From Chloroflexia bacterium SDU3-3 (GTDB lineage Bacteria > Chloroflexota > Chloroflexia > Chloroflexales > Roseiflexaceae), in NCBI GenBank assembly GCA_009268125.1, contig WBOU01000012.1, positions 1 to 64,000 of the forward strand: 64,000 bases of DNA. Direction: 5' to 3'. The notes beneath the pieces were generated by a model. It was not told the origin of the DNA. It did not search any database and saw only the letters and a program-made list of their open reading frames with translations. Positions within the stretch are counted from its first letter, which is position 1; every line of letters begins with the position of its first letter. The position numbers were made by a program, and so were the translations under genes. This document shows positions 29,228 through 38,778 of the stretch, one piece after another.

Positions 29228-30370
29228 ATGACGATTTCATGTTCGGTTGAGCGGGGCGGGCGTGCGACCCACGCCCCGTCCCGCCTGGTGTGCGGGCTGT
29301 GCGAGCAGCCCGCCGATCCACTGGCATGGCGCTGCGCCGCGTGCGGCGGCCCGCTGGAGCTTGCCAGCACTCCCCATTTTTCCGCCGACGCGCTGCGCCA
29401 GGATGGCGGCCTGTGGCGCTACGGCGCGATGCTGCCAGCCTCGCGCCGCGTCTCGCTCGGCGAGGGCGGCACGCCGCTGATCGCGGCCAGCCTGCGCGGC
29501 ACGGGCTTCCTGGCCAAGCTGGAGTTCCTCGCGCCGACCGCATCGTACAAAGATCGCGGCACCGCTGTGCTGCTCAGCCACCTGCTGGGCCAGGGCGTGC
29601 GGGCCGTGGTCGAGGACTCATCCGGCAACGCCGGGGCCTCGCTGGCAGCCTACGCGGCGGCGGCGGGCCTGCAGTCCCGGGTGTATGTGCCCGCCCATGC
29701 CTCGGATGCCAAACGGCGGCAGATCGCCTGCTTCGGGGCCGAGCTGCGCCGCGTCGAGGGGCCGCGCTCGGCCACCACCGCCGCCTGCGAGCAGGCAGCC
29801 GACGCCGAGCGGCTGGTCTACGCCAGCCACGCCTGGAGCCCCTTCTGCATCGCGGGGCATATGACCTGCGCCTGGGAGATCTGGGAGCAGCTGGGGCGGC
29901 GCGCGCCCGACGCGCTGGTCTGCCCGGTGGGCCAGGGCAACCTGTTCCTGGGCCTCGCGCGGGGCTTTGCGGCGCTGCGTCAGGCCGGGCTGATCGCGCG
30001 GCTGCCGCGCATGTACGCCGCCCAGGCCGCCGCCTGCGCGCCGCTGGCCCAGGCCTGGGCGGCGGGCCGCGAGCAGCCCCGCCCCGCCGAGGAGCAGGCC
30101 ACCATCGCCGAGGGCATCCGCATCGCCGCGCCCATCCGTGGCCGCGAGGTGCTGCGCGCCATCCGCGCCACCGGCGGCGCGGCCCTGGCTCTGCCCGAGG
30201 CCGAGATCGCCGCCGCCCAGGCCGACCTCCAGCGCAGCGGCCTGCTGGTCGAGCCGACCAGCGCGGTGGCCGCCGCCGCCCTGCCCGCCGTGCGCGAGCT
30301 GCTGGGCGCAGCGGCCACGCTAGTCGTGCCGCTCACCGGCAGCGGCCTGAAGTCCATGTCGGGGGGGTAG
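29228..30370 (+). CDS. Threonine synthase-like PLP enzyme with N-terminal zinc ribbon
   Basis: A 380-residue fold-type II PLP enzyme. Four cysteines (22, 25, 36, 39) form an N-terminal zinc knuckle (CGLC and CAAC). The PLP lysine is Lys108 in ASYKDRGTA. The phosphate and cofactor loops are EDSSGNAGAS and PVGQGNLFLG, with PLTGSGLKS near the end. This is the threonine-synthase-like group, which eliminates or replaces a beta/gamma phosphate. It follows the NRPS gene by 8 bp with GAGGTG as ribosome binding site, so it belongs to the operon. It could make a non-proteinogenic building block such as a dehydro- or diamino acid; that is inference. A second housekeeping threonine synthase is not in the window, so ordinary threonine synthesis cannot be excluded. 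Confidence 0.8.
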   Translation: MTISCSVERGGRATHAPSRLVCGLCEQPADPLAWRCAACGGPLELASTPHFSADALRQDGGLWRYGAMLPASRRVSLGEGGTPLIAASLRGTGFLAKLEFLAPTASYKDRGTAVLLSHLLGQGVRAVVEDSSGNAGASLAAYAAAAGLQSRVYVPAHASDAKRRQIACFGAELRRVEGPRSATTAACEQAADAERLVYASHAWSPFCIAGHMTCAWEIWEQLGRRAPDALVCPVGQGNLFLGLARGFAALRQAGLIARLPRMYAAQAAACAPLAQAWAAGREQPRPAEEQATIAEGIRIAAPIRGREVLRAIRATGGAALALPEAEIAAAQADLQRSGLLVEPTSAVAAAALPAVRELLGAAATLVVPLTGSGLKSMSGG

Positions 30371-30376
30371 GGGAGA

Positions 30377-30455
30377 ACCGTTTACCACGAAGACGCGAAG
30401 GCACGAAGGGGATAAAAGAGATCCATACCACAGAGACGCGAAGATACGAAGGGAT
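30377..30455. repeat. Dispersed repeat, family B
   Basis: TTTACCACGAAGACGCGAAG and related units (CACGAAGG, CACAGAGACGCGAAG), the reverse orientation of the copies at 11465 and 14203. Confidence 0.6.
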
Positions 30456-30469
30456 GCAGAAGGACAAGG

Positions 30470-31130
30470 CAAAATCATCATTCCATCCGGCCCGTATGGC
30501 GAAGGTGTCGCTTGATGGCCATATGCATGAACACCAGCCGCCAGGAAACGGCATAGGAACGCCGAATATTGGGGGATCGAAGGGGGGACACCCTCAGCAG
30601 GTGCCATCTTTTGAGTAGGTCATTGGGAAGCGGCAAAACGTATCATCCGGTGTGCTAAGCCATGGACAACACGTGAGATCGGGAATCGTACCCACCCTTC
30701 CCATGCGGCGAAGGTGTTACTCGTGCTAGCTGGCCATATGTACGAACACCAGCTGTCAGCGATCAGCACAGGAATGCCTCAAATTGGGGGATCGAAGGGG
30801 GTGTAACCCCCTCGCGGGGTTCCGAGGGGCTGGCCCCTAGGCGCCGCCCGCGCAGGGCATCCACCCACTCTCCAAGAACGATTATCATCTTGATGGTAGC
30901 AGTACGGTCGGCCCGACTTACCAGGAAACGGCACAGGCATGCCGAACATTGGGGGATTGAAGGGGAGTGCATGCCCTGCGCAGGGTATGTACCCTTGATC
31001 GCGGCAGTACGATCGGCCCGACGCAGCCCAGCGCCTTGCCCCCAGGCAACGCTCCCCAAAAAAGTGCCATATGTGAGGGCTGGCCCCGAGGGGCCAGCCG
31101 TGCCGGGCATGCACCACTAGACAAGTAGCA
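30470..31130. repeat. Dispersed repeat cluster, family A (three copies)
   Basis: Three tandem but diverged copies at about 30470-30620, 30690-30885 and 30900-31125. Each has ATGGCGAAGGTG or ATGCGGCGAAGGTG, a CATATG-centred block, and AATTGGGGGATCGAAGG. At least two continue into the GGGGCTGGCCCC palindrome and the GCGCCGCCCGCGCAGGGC block. No gene is supported between 30371 and 31267. Confidence 0.7.
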
Positions 31131-31267
31131 TCGCCCCGATGTGATGATACCACTTGTCAGAAAAGAGCTTTTATTTTGAAAAAGCAGCGATACGCCCGCG
31201 TAACGCACTCCTGACGATAGCGGTCTATTGGCGTATTGGCAAAACCGCTACTGTTAGGAGATGCGCC

Positions 31268-32794
31268 ATGCGACTGATCACCCTCTCGCTAGCCTGGCTG
31301 ATCGGCATCGTGATTGCCGACCTGCTGCATCTTCCGCTGCCGCCGCTCCTGGCGGCGGCGGCTTTATGTGGCCTGGGTGCTGCGATCGCGGGCCGAGCGC
31401 CCCGGCTGCGTCTGGCGCTGCTGGCGCTGTGCTGCGCGGCGCTCGGCGGCGCTCGGCTGGCCTCGGCCCAGGTGCAGCCCACGCCCCAGAGCATCTGGCT
31501 GCGCAACGGCGCGGGCGAGCTTTCCATCCAGGGCGTTGTAGCCGAAGACCCCAAGCGCACCGACGACGGCCAGAGCGTGCTGGTGCAGGCCGAGATGGTA
31601 GCCCTGGGCGGGCGGCGCTCCCCTGCTCAGGGGCTGGTGCTGGTGAAGCTGCCCGCCTACCCCGAGCGCCGCTACGGCGACGTGCTGCTGCTCACCGGCA
31701 CGCTCAAGACGCCCAACGGCCCCAAGCGCCCCGGCGACTTCGACTACCGCGACTACCTGGCCCGCCGCCAGATCTTCTCGCTGATGGATGCCACCCAGGT
31801 GCGCGCGCTCGGGCAGCGCCCGCCCAACGCGCTGCTGGCCGCCCTGCTCGGCCTGCGCGACGCCGCCCGCCGCACCCTGCTGCGCGAGCTGCCCGAGCCG
31901 CAGTCGTCGCTGGCGGTGGGCATCCTGCTCGGCATCCAGTCCTCCATCCCCGAGGATGTCTACGAGAGCTTCTCGCTCACCGGCACGAGCCACATACTTG
32001 TCATAAGCGGATGGAATATCAGCATCATCGGTGCGGCGCTCTACGCCCTGGCCGAGCGCATGCGGCTCTCGAAGCGCGCGGCGTTCTGGGCCATCCTCAC
32101 CACGATCTGGCTGTACACCGCGTTTGTCGGCCTCACGCCCACGGTCATCCGCGCGGCGGTGATGGGCAGCATCGTGGTGCTGGGTCAGCGGCTGGAGCGC
32201 CCCGCCCACGCCTGGACCACGCTGGCCGCCGCGTGCGCCGCCATGGCGCTGTGGAACCCGCAGGTGCTGTGGGACATGGGCTTCCAGCTGAGCGCGCTGG
32301 CCACGGCCTCTCTGTTCGCGTTCGGCAAGGGCACCGAGGCGCTGCTCAACCGCACCTTCCTGCGCGCCGACTGGCTGGGCTGGGCGCGCGAGGCGCTCAC
32401 CGCTACGCTGGCCGCGCAGATCCTGGCCCTGCCGCTTATCCTCTACGCGTTTGGCAACCTCAGCATCGTCGCGCCGCTGGCCAACGTGGTGCTGTTGCCG
32501 GTGGTGCCCTACGCCATGCTGTTCGGCGCGCTGGCTCTGGTGGCCGGGCTGGTCTGGCTGCCGCTGGGCCAGCTGGCGGCGCTGCCCGCCTACCTCTTCC
32601 TGGCCTGGCTCACCGAGGGCGCGCGCCTGTTCGCGGCGCTGCCCTACGCCGCCGTGCTGGTGCCGCCCTTCCCGCTGTGGGCGCTGCTGGCCTACTACGC
32701 GGCGGTGCTGGGCCTGCGCTTCGGCCCCTGGCCCTGGCGCGCGCCCGAGGCCGCGCCGCTGCACCTGGGCGACACCGCCAGCCCGATCTCCTAA
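31268..32794 (+). CDS. comEC: ComEC/Rec2-type competence membrane protein
   Basis: A 508-residue polytopic membrane protein. It begins with two to three hydrophobic helices, then an OB-like soluble section (IQGVVAEDPKRTDDGQSVLV, GTLKTPNGPKRPGDFDYRDYL). The ComEC core follows, with GILLGIQSSIPEDVYESFSL and the signature GTSHILVISGWNISII, then about seven more helices (GLTPTVIRAAVMG, WDMGFQLSALAT). ComEC forms the inner-membrane channel for single-stranded DNA in natural transformation. The C-terminal metallo-beta-lactamase domain found in many homologues is absent, so this is the short form. The ATG at 31268 was chosen because TAGGAG lies 8 bp upstream; the longer frame begins inside repeat DNA. 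Confidence 0.87.
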   Translation: MRLITLSLAWLIGIVIADLLHLPLPPLLAAAALCGLGAAIAGRAPRLRLALLALCCAALGGARLASAQVQPTPQSIWLRNGAGELSIQGVVAEDPKRTDDGQSVLVQAEMVALGGRRSPAQGLVLVKLPAYPERRYGDVLLLTGTLKTPNGPKRPGDFDYRDYLARRQIFSLMDATQVRALGQRPPNALLAALLGLRDAARRTLLRELPEPQSSLAVGILLGIQSSIPEDVYESFSLTGTSHILVISGWNISIIGAALYALAERMRLSKRAAFWAILTTIWLYTAFVGLTPTVIRAAVMGSIVVLGQRLERPAHAWTTLAAACAAMALWNPQVLWDMGFQLSALATASLFAFGKGTEALLNRTFLRADWLGWAREALTATLAAQILALPLILYAFGNLSIVAPLANVVLLPVVPYAMLFGALALVAGLVWLPLGQLAALPAYLFLAWLTEGARLFAALPYAAVLVPPFPLWALLAYYAAVLGLRFGPWPWRAPEAAPLHLGDTASPIS

Positions 32795-32808
32795 CGAGCA
32801 GACTGTGC

Positions 32809-32814
32809 TATGAT
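32809..32814 (+). promoter_or_regulatory. Extended -10 promoter (TGC-TATGAT)
   Basis: TATGAT preceded by TGTGC just after the comEC stop. It would give a leader of about 140 nt before the small HTH gene. Confidence 0.45.
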
Positions 32815-32964
32815 ATGCCTGCTCTCACACTGACTTGCAGTCGCAGGCGCGCCATGCTTCGCAGCCAATTTTCCGCCGCCACGATCCTTTGGCGTTGCGG
32901 TACATGCAACACGCACCCCCCAGACTAGCCACAACGTATCCGTGGTTCGTCTAGGGGGTGTTTC

Positions 32965-33171
32965 ATGTTTGGCAGCAAGCAGGCAAAGCAGGCGCGCCTT
33001 GAGCGCGAGGTCGAGATCATCCGCGCCGCCTACGAGCTGACCGTCGCCGAGCTGGCCGAGCGCATCGGCGTGCCGCGCAAGACCGTCTACAGCGATCTGG
33101 TGGATCTGCATGATCGCGGGGTCATTCTGCAAGAAGCCGAGGGGAAGGTCAGCATGTACGAGCCGTATTAG
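32965..33171 (+). CDS. Small helix-turn-helix DNA-binding protein
   Basis: A 68-residue protein that is almost only a winged-helix module: VEIIRAAYELTVAELAERIG then VPRKTVYSDLVDLHDRGVI and a short wing ending in SMYEPY. It resembles the N-terminal HTH of DeoR/WYL regulators without the sensor domain. A GGGGTG precedes the ATG. It lies immediately upstream of the WYL regulator and the cas operon, so it may regulate them (inference). Confidence 0.7.
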   Translation: MFGSKQAKQARLEREVEIIRAAYELTVAELAERIGVPRKTVYSDLVDLHDRGVILQEAEGKVSMYEPY

Positions 33172-33217
33172 CCAACGAGTTTTTTTGGTTGTTACCATTT
33201 TTCGCACGATGTCATGC

Positions 33218-33223
33218 TATGCT
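33218..33223 (+). promoter_or_regulatory. Extended -10 promoter (TGC-TATGCT) of the WYL-cas operon
   Basis: TATGCT preceded by ATGC, about 30 bp before the ATG of the WYL gene; the leader would be only ~20 nt. From here the genes to cas6 are tightly packed, so this is the likely operon promoter. Confidence 0.5.
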
Positions 33224-33252
33224 CAGGGCATCGCCACGCACGAGGAATTGCC

Positions 33253-34305
33253 ATGAATCGCACCTTCGCCCGCTCCGAGCGCTATCTGCAGATCGAGAAG
33301 CTGTTGCTCGCCACCAAAGTGCCGCTCTCGCAGGCCGAGATCGCCCGCCGCTGCGGGGTCAGCCCCGCGACGATCTCGCGGATGGTGCAGAGCCTGGCCG
33401 ACACCGATCTGCCGCTGCGCGTGGATGAGCACGGCTGGCTCTACCTTGAGCGCACGGCGTACATCAGCACGCTGCGCCTGCGGCTGCACGAGGCGATGTC
33501 GCTCTTCCTGGCCGGGCGGCTGCTGGCTCGCTACAGCGATAGGCCCAACGCGCATACGGTCGAGGCGCTGGAAAAGCTGGGTCTCTCGCTGCAGGGGGTG
33601 ATGCCGCACCTCGGCGGGCATATGGTGGCGACGGCGGCGGCGCTGCGCCAGCGCCTGCCCAGGCAGGCCAGCGAGCACCAGCGGGCGCTGGAAAAGCTGA
33701 CTGAGGCCTGGGCCAACGGGGTGAAGGTGCAGATCTGGTATCGCCCGCTCCACGCCGCGCGGGCCTACCAGCACACCTTCGCGCCCTATTTCCTGGAGCC
33801 GTCGGCCATCGGCCACAGCACCTATGTGATCGGCATGGCCGAGCCGCCAGGCAAGCTGCGCACCCGCAAGCTAGAGCGCATCGAGCGGGTGCTGGTGACT
33901 GATGAGCCGTTCGACCTGCCCGCCGACTTCGACCCGCAGGCGCTGCTGGCCGGGGCCTGGGGCATCTGGTTTGATGAGGGCGATAAGCCCACGGCGGTGA
34001 CGCTACGTTTTGCCGACCCGATGGCGGTGCGGCGGGTAGAGGAGACGATCTGGCACCCATCCGAGCGCAAGGAGCGCGACGCGGCTGGCCGCCTGATCTG
34101 GCGGGCCGAAGTGGATGAGCTGCAGGAGATGCTGCCCTGGATTCGTGGCTGGGGGGCCGCCTGCGAGGTGATCGAGCCGCGCGGCCTGCGCGAGCAGCAG
34201 ATCGGCGAGCTGCGGCGGCAGATGCGGATGTATGGCCTGGATCGGCCCGCAGCCGATGGGGATGGGCCAGACCTTGATCTGTTGGGATCGCTGTTTGGAG
34301 GGTAG
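33253..34305 (+). CDS. WYL-domain transcriptional regulator (CRISPR-associated)
   Basis: A 350-residue regulator. The N-terminal winged HTH is PLSQAEIARRCGVSPATISRM with a short wing. The middle and C-terminal part form a WYL domain (VKVQIWYRPLHAARAYQHTFAPYFLEPS, STYVIGMAEPPGKLRTRKLERIERVLV) and a WCX-like extension (AVTLRFADPMAVRRVEETIWHPSERKE). WYL domains sense nucleic-acid or nucleotide ligands, and such proteins often repress or activate CRISPR-Cas operons. The stop is 3 bp before the start of cas3, so the two are coupled. GAGGA precedes the ATG. Confidence 0.85.
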   Translation: MNRTFARSERYLQIEKLLLATKVPLSQAEIARRCGVSPATISRMVQSLADTDLPLRVDEHGWLYLERTAYISTLRLRLHEAMSLFLAGRLLARYSDRPNAHTVEALEKLGLSLQGVMPHLGGHMVATAAALRQRLPRQASEHQRALEKLTEAWANGVKVQIWYRPLHAARAYQHTFAPYFLEPSAIGHSTYVIGMAEPPGKLRTRKLERIERVLVTDEPFDLPADFDPQALLAGAWGIWFDEGDKPTAVTLRFADPMAVRRVEETIWHPSERKERDAAGRLIWRAEVDELQEMLPWIRGWGAACEVIEPRGLREQQIGELRRQMRMYGLDRPAADGDGPDLDLLGSLFGG

Positions 34306-34308
34306 ACG

Positions 34309-36885
34309 ATGAACGTTGGAAACGGCCTTGCGCTGCGTCCATTTCAGCAGCGCGTGTTCGAGGCGGTCTGGCGGGGTGAGCGGGTCATCCTTCAGGCCCC
34401 GACCGGGGCGGGCAAAACGCGGGCGGCGCTGAACCCCTTTGTGCAGCATCTGGCGGAACATGTGGGCGGCGGGCCAGAGACGCCGCTGCGCATGCCGCTG
34501 ACCTGCCGCTACGCGGTGCCGCTGCGGGTGCTGGCCAGCCAGTTTTTTGGCGAGTTCGGCTCGCTGGGCGATGCTATCGATCGCCACTGGTCGACGCGGA
34601 CGAAGGATATCTACCAGACCTTTGGCCAGCAGCTGGTGCAGGTGCAGACCGGCGAGCAGCCGATGGACAGCCAGCTTGAGTCGGCGCTGACCTTCTGCAC
34701 CATCGACCAGCTGCTGGCCAGCTTCCTCGGCATCCCCTACGGTATAGGGGGGCGGCGGGCCAACCTAAATGTGGGCGCGGTGATCGGCTCGTATCTGGTG
34801 CTCGACGAGTTCCACCTCTACCCGCTTGCCCGCGATGGCAAGGGCGCGTGGGGTGCGCGCACCACCGCGCTGCAGATGCTGCAGATGCTCAACGGCCAGG
34901 GGAAAAAGCTCACGCCGTTTGTGCTGATGACCGCCACCTTCTCCTCGCAGCTGATCGGGCAGCTGGCGCAGCTGCTGGATGCGACGGTGATATCGGTGGA
35001 TTCCGCGCCATCGCCCGACGGTGGCCCGAGCGAGCTGGATGCGCTGAATGCCGGGCGCACGCGCCATGTCACTGTTCACGATAGCCCGATGGATGTGCGC
35101 TCCATCCTCGATACCCACCAGGGCTGCTCGCTGGTGGTCTGCAACACCGTGCTGCGCGCCCAGCAGGTGTTTGTGGCTCTGCGCGAGGCGCTGGAGGGCA
35201 GCCCTACCAGGGTGCTGCTGCTGCACAGCCGCTTTACCGATGATGATCGGCAGCGCAAGCAGGCCGAGCTTGAGCAGCGCCTTGGGAAACAAGCGTGGGA
35301 TGGCGACATCTACCTGGGCGAGGATGTGATCGTAGTTGGCACGCAGGTGGTCGAGGTTGGCCTCGACATCTCGGTGCGCACGCTGCACAGCGAGGCTGCG
35401 CCCGCCAACAGCATCATCCAGCGGGCCGGGCGCTGCGCCCGCTTCGCCCAGCAGCGCGGCCAGGTCCACATCTACCCCGTGCCACCCAACGACGATGGCA
35501 AGACCAGCTACCGCCCCTACGACGAGGCCAAGACGCTGGCCACCAGCGTCGCATTCGACCGCCTGCGCGGGCAGCACGTGGGCTTTGCCCAAGAGCAGGA
35601 GGTGATCGACGCGGTGCATAGCGAGGAGGATGCCGCCCTGCTCGATACCTTCCGCCGCCAGCAGCCGCTCATCCGCGAGAAGATGTACCGCGGCTGGGCA
35701 TTCGCCGAGCGTGCAATCGCTACCACGCTCATCCGCGATGTCCAGCAGGTCTCGCTGCTTATCCACCCCGACCCCAACGCTGCTATCACCGAGCGCCCGT
35801 GGGACTGGCAGAGCTTCTCGCTCGCCCCGGGGCAGCTGATCGGGCGTTGGGATCGCCTGCACGAGGCGGCGTCCCAGCGGCGCGGCTTCGGCGACGACGG
35901 CCCGATCATGTGGGCCGCGCAGATCGAGGAGCCGCCGACCGACGCGGGTGAGCGCGTGCCGCCGCGCTATCGCTGGGAGCCGGTGGCCACCCGTGAGGGA
36001 ATTGCCAGCGCGCTGATGCTCACCCTCTCGCCCGATATCGCCAGCTACTCGTCCGACATCGGTTTGGTGCTGCGCGATGGCGCGCTGGATACGCACTGGC
36101 CGACCCAGCCGTTTGCCAGCAGCAAAGTGCAGGGCCAGGCTACGCGCCAGATCTACGGCGGGTACGACCAAGAGTCCTACGCCGAGCATATCGGCGGGCT
36201 GCTGCGGGCCTACCGCGAGTCGCGGCTGGCCGATGATGCGCGCTACATCGCACGGCGGCTGGAGCAGGCGGCTGGTCTAGCCGATGGCGCGGTGGACTGG
36301 GCCATCCGCCTAGCCATCGCCTGCCACGACATCGGCAAGCTGGGCCAGGGCTGGCAGGGCTGGGCGCAGGGCTGGCAGGCTACACTGGTTTCCACCTTCC
36401 CGGCTAAGGCCGAGGCCTACCAGCCGCGCAAGGCCCCCTTCGCCCACACCGATAGTGAGCCGCACCACCGCGACCTGGAGCGCGCCTTCACGCGGAAGAC
36501 GCCGCGCCCCCACCACGCCTGCGAGAGCGCGGCGCTGGCGGCAAACCTAATCTTCGAGTCGCTCGGCAATGACTCGCTGGCCCGCGCCACGGTGGCGGCG
36601 ATCGCGCGGCATCATAGCGCGGCATCGCAGCGCTACGAGCCGATCCAGCTCATCCCCGATGCGCGCCGCTATGTGGCCGAGATGCTCGATGTGGCCCGCC
36701 AGGGGACGGCGTGGCCCTACGATATCCAGGAGCTTGATCTGGCGATTGACCACGGCACGGATCTGGACGCCGAATCTATGACCCTGCCGCGCGACCAGCC
36801 CGGGCTTGAGCTGGAGATGTGGCTGTACTACGTGATCGTTCGCGCGCTCCGGCTGGCGGATGGGCGGTCGTTCGCGTTTCAGTAG
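34309..36885 (+). CDS. cas3: Cas3 helicase-nuclease with C-terminal HD domain
   Basis: An 858-residue Cas3. The SF2 helicase comes first: Walker A QAPTGAGKT (29-37), motif II LDEFH (Asp166, Glu167) in place of DEAH/DExH, motif III LMTATF, GTQVVEVGLDIS and motif VI QRAGRCAR. The HD phosphohydrolase is at the C-terminal end: IACHDIGKLGQGW (His673, Asp674) with HHACESAALA and ARHHSAA further on. In most single-chain Cas3 proteins HD precedes the helicase, so the order is reversed here. Cas3 unwinds and shreds target DNA after recruitment by the Cascade complex. It is the first cas gene and lies 3 bp after the WYL regulator. Confidence 0.93.
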   Translation: MNVGNGLALRPFQQRVFEAVWRGERVILQAPTGAGKTRAALNPFVQHLAEHVGGGPETPLRMPLTCRYAVPLRVLASQFFGEFGSLGDAIDRHWSTRTKDIYQTFGQQLVQVQTGEQPMDSQLESALTFCTIDQLLASFLGIPYGIGGRRANLNVGAVIGSYLVLDEFHLYPLARDGKGAWGARTTALQMLQMLNGQGKKLTPFVLMTATFSSQLIGQLAQLLDATVISVDSAPSPDGGPSELDALNAGRTRHVTVHDSPMDVRSILDTHQGCSLVVCNTVLRAQQVFVALREALEGSPTRVLLLHSRFTDDDRQRKQAELEQRLGKQAWDGDIYLGEDVIVVGTQVVEVGLDISVRTLHSEAAPANSIIQRAGRCARFAQQRGQVHIYPVPPNDDGKTSYRPYDEAKTLATSVAFDRLRGQHVGFAQEQEVIDAVHSEEDAALLDTFRRQQPLIREKMYRGWAFAERAIATTLIRDVQQVSLLIHPDPNAAITERPWDWQSFSLAPGQLIGRWDRLHEAASQRRGFGDDGPIMWAAQIEEPPTDAGERVPPRYRWEPVATREGIASALMLTLSPDIASYSSDIGLVLRDGALDTHWPTQPFASSKVQGQATRQIYGGYDQESYAEHIGGLLRAYRESRLADDARYIARRLEQAAGLADGAVDWAIRLAIACHDIGKLGQGWQGWAQGWQATLVSTFPAKAEAYQPRKAPFAHTDSEPHHRDLERAFTRKTPRPHHACESAALAANLIFESLGNDSLARATVAAIARHHSAASQRYEPIQLIPDARRYVAEMLDVARQGTAWPYDIQELDLAIDHGTDLDAESMTLPRDQPGLELEMWLYYVIVRALRLADGRSFAFQ

Positions 36886-36896
36886 AGGGATTACCT

Positions 36897-38720
36897 ATGC
36901 CCTATTCCTACTATGTGGACAAGCGGATCGGCACATCGGCGGACACGCTGCTGGCGGTCGGGTTTGCGACGCTGGTGCAGAAGGTGTTGGCGGCGGCGGG
37001 CGGCCAGAGCGATGCGGTCGAGCTGCACGACCGTGGCCACTGCTATGAGGTGACCGCACCTGCGCCGATCAGCGATGAGGATCTGGCGCAGATCGAGGTG
37101 CTACCCTTTATCGAGCACCTTGACACACCCTCGCAGGAGAAGGCGCTGGGCGCGCACTATGGCCAGGGGTTCGACTACGAACGCGAGCGCCAGATCCGCG
37201 ACGCCTACCGCGAGAAGCGTAAGGAGCTGCCGCCCCAGGCCCGCTCGGTCGATGCCTACTTCAACAACGACCCCGCGCTGGCGCTGCTGGAGCAGGCCGT
37301 GCCGCCGCCCGACACGCGCTTTCCGCTCTACCTGGTGATCAACCAGATGAAGGTCGCATCATCCTTCAACGAGCCGGTCACGCGCTGGCTGGAGCTGCCG
37401 CCGCCGCTGCTGCGCGCTCACATCCGCCTGCTCCTTGACCTGTTCGCGCAGACGCCCAACCCGGTGGAGGCGGCTGAGTCTGAATGGAAGCGGCTGGCCA
37501 AGCAGCACGATCTGGGCAAGGGCGAGATGACCATGCTCCAGGTGATCAACCCGACCACCGGCAAGGGGGCCAACCGCACGAAGGCCAACGCGCTCTCGAT
37601 TGGCGGGCTGGATGCCTTCTGGCTGCTGGAGCTGCTCAAGTTTGCCGGGTTCTTCGCCCTGGCCCACCCGCAGACCATCAGCGACTCAAAGGATCGCAAG
37701 ACCTATGTGCTGCGCCCGCGCACCATCCAGCTCTCGCTGCTCGATCAATTGATCCGCACGTTCCGCCGCGTGCTCTGGTCGAATACCCCGGCCAAGATGG
37801 ACGTGATGGCCGTGCTGCAGATGACGCGGGTGCTGGTCGAGCACGAGCGTGCCGCGCTGCTGAAGGATGCGGGCGGGCTGCTGCGCAGGCGGGCGGTGCG
37901 CCCCTCCGAGCGCATCCAGGGCTTTGATGTAACCTTCTACAAGGACATGGGCAGCGCCTATGCGGTGATGAACACTTCCACGCTCAACTTGCCCGAGTGG
38001 GTGCCGCCCGTAACTAGCGTGGCCGAGGCCGACCGTATTTTGGTGGTATTGAAGGAACATATAAATGTTATCCGTACCATCCAAGCCAAAAAAGGCGAGG
38101 AGCGCACCGAGGAGTACGAGCTGCTGCGTCGCTACCGCGATTTTCTCTCGGGCCGCGATATCGAGCCATTTCTGGATTTCGCCGCGAAGTTCGCCCCCTA
38201 CCTTAGCCACAAGATCGAGCGTAACGAACCGTGTAATCGTTTTTTGGTACAGACCTTAAAGGAGCTGATCGCTATGAGCAAGCAGGACTTTGTTCGCGTG
38301 GTTGAAGATCCGGGCTTCCAGCATATTGCCGACGCCATTCGTAGCTCGACGGTGAGCCTGCAGTATGCCAAGGGCATGAAGCAGCCGGTCCAGTTTGACA
38401 TCCGCTACGGCTTGGCCCACGACCTGGTGCGTAGCGCCAACGACGCCGACGGCTTTGTGCTGGCGCTGAGTGATTTCGTAGCCCGCTACAACAACGAAGC
38501 GGCCCAGACTTTCGAGACCAGCAAGAGCAAAATCCGCCGTCGCCGAATCACTGAAAACGACCTAGCCGCCGTGGTGCGCCTGCTGGGCGAGGGCTACCGC
38601 CCCAAGACCCTGGCCCAGCTGCTGGTGGCCTTTGGCTCGGCCAAGTCCAGCGAGGAGCCGACCGAACCCAAGGGCGCGCCCGAGGCCGTTGAGGCCGCGC
38701 AGGATGAGGCTGGCGAGTAA
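36897..38720 (+). CDS. cas8: Cas8-like large subunit of a type I Cascade
   Basis: A 607-residue protein between cas3 and cas7, the normal place of the large subunit. I do not recognise a named Cas8 subfamily. It opens with YSYYVDKRIGTSADTLLAVG, has a central WLLELLKFAGFFALAHP helix and RTIQLSLLDQLIRTFRRVLW, and ends in a helical small-subunit-like region (RITENDLAAVVRLLGEGYRP). There is no GGDD or HD motif, so it is not Cas10d. Cas8 recognises the PAM and starts R-loop formation. Start chosen at the ATG after AGAGGGA, 11 bp behind cas3; upstream in-frame codons overlap cas3. Confidence 0.75.
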   Translation: MPYSYYVDKRIGTSADTLLAVGFATLVQKVLAAAGGQSDAVELHDRGHCYEVTAPAPISDEDLAQIEVLPFIEHLDTPSQEKALGAHYGQGFDYERERQIRDAYREKRKELPPQARSVDAYFNNDPALALLEQAVPPPDTRFPLYLVINQMKVASSFNEPVTRWLELPPPLLRAHIRLLLDLFAQTPNPVEAAESEWKRLAKQHDLGKGEMTMLQVINPTTGKGANRTKANALSIGGLDAFWLLELLKFAGFFALAHPQTISDSKDRKTYVLRPRTIQLSLLDQLIRTFRRVLWSNTPAKMDVMAVLQMTRVLVEHERAALLKDAGGLLRRRAVRPSERIQGFDVTFYKDMGSAYAVMNTSTLNLPEWVPPVTSVAEADRILVVLKEHINVIRTIQAKKGEERTEEYELLRRYRDFLSGRDIEPFLDFAAKFAPYLSHKIERNEPCNRFLVQTLKELIAMSKQDFVRVVEDPGFQHIADAIRSSTVSLQYAKGMKQPVQFDIRYGLAHDLVRSANDADGFVLALSDFVARYNNEAAQTFETSKSKIRRRRITENDLAAVVRLLGEGYRPKTLAQLLVAFGSAKSSEEPTEPKGAPEAVEAAQDEAGE

Positions 38721-38778
38721 GTTCAATCTGTTGAGATCTAGCCGATAGAATCAATAAAGAAAGCTAAAGGAGCATCCC

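Noticed and set aside
36897-38720. Cas10d (type I-D large subunit)
   Set aside because: No GGDD or HD motif is seen, and the HD is already in Cas3.
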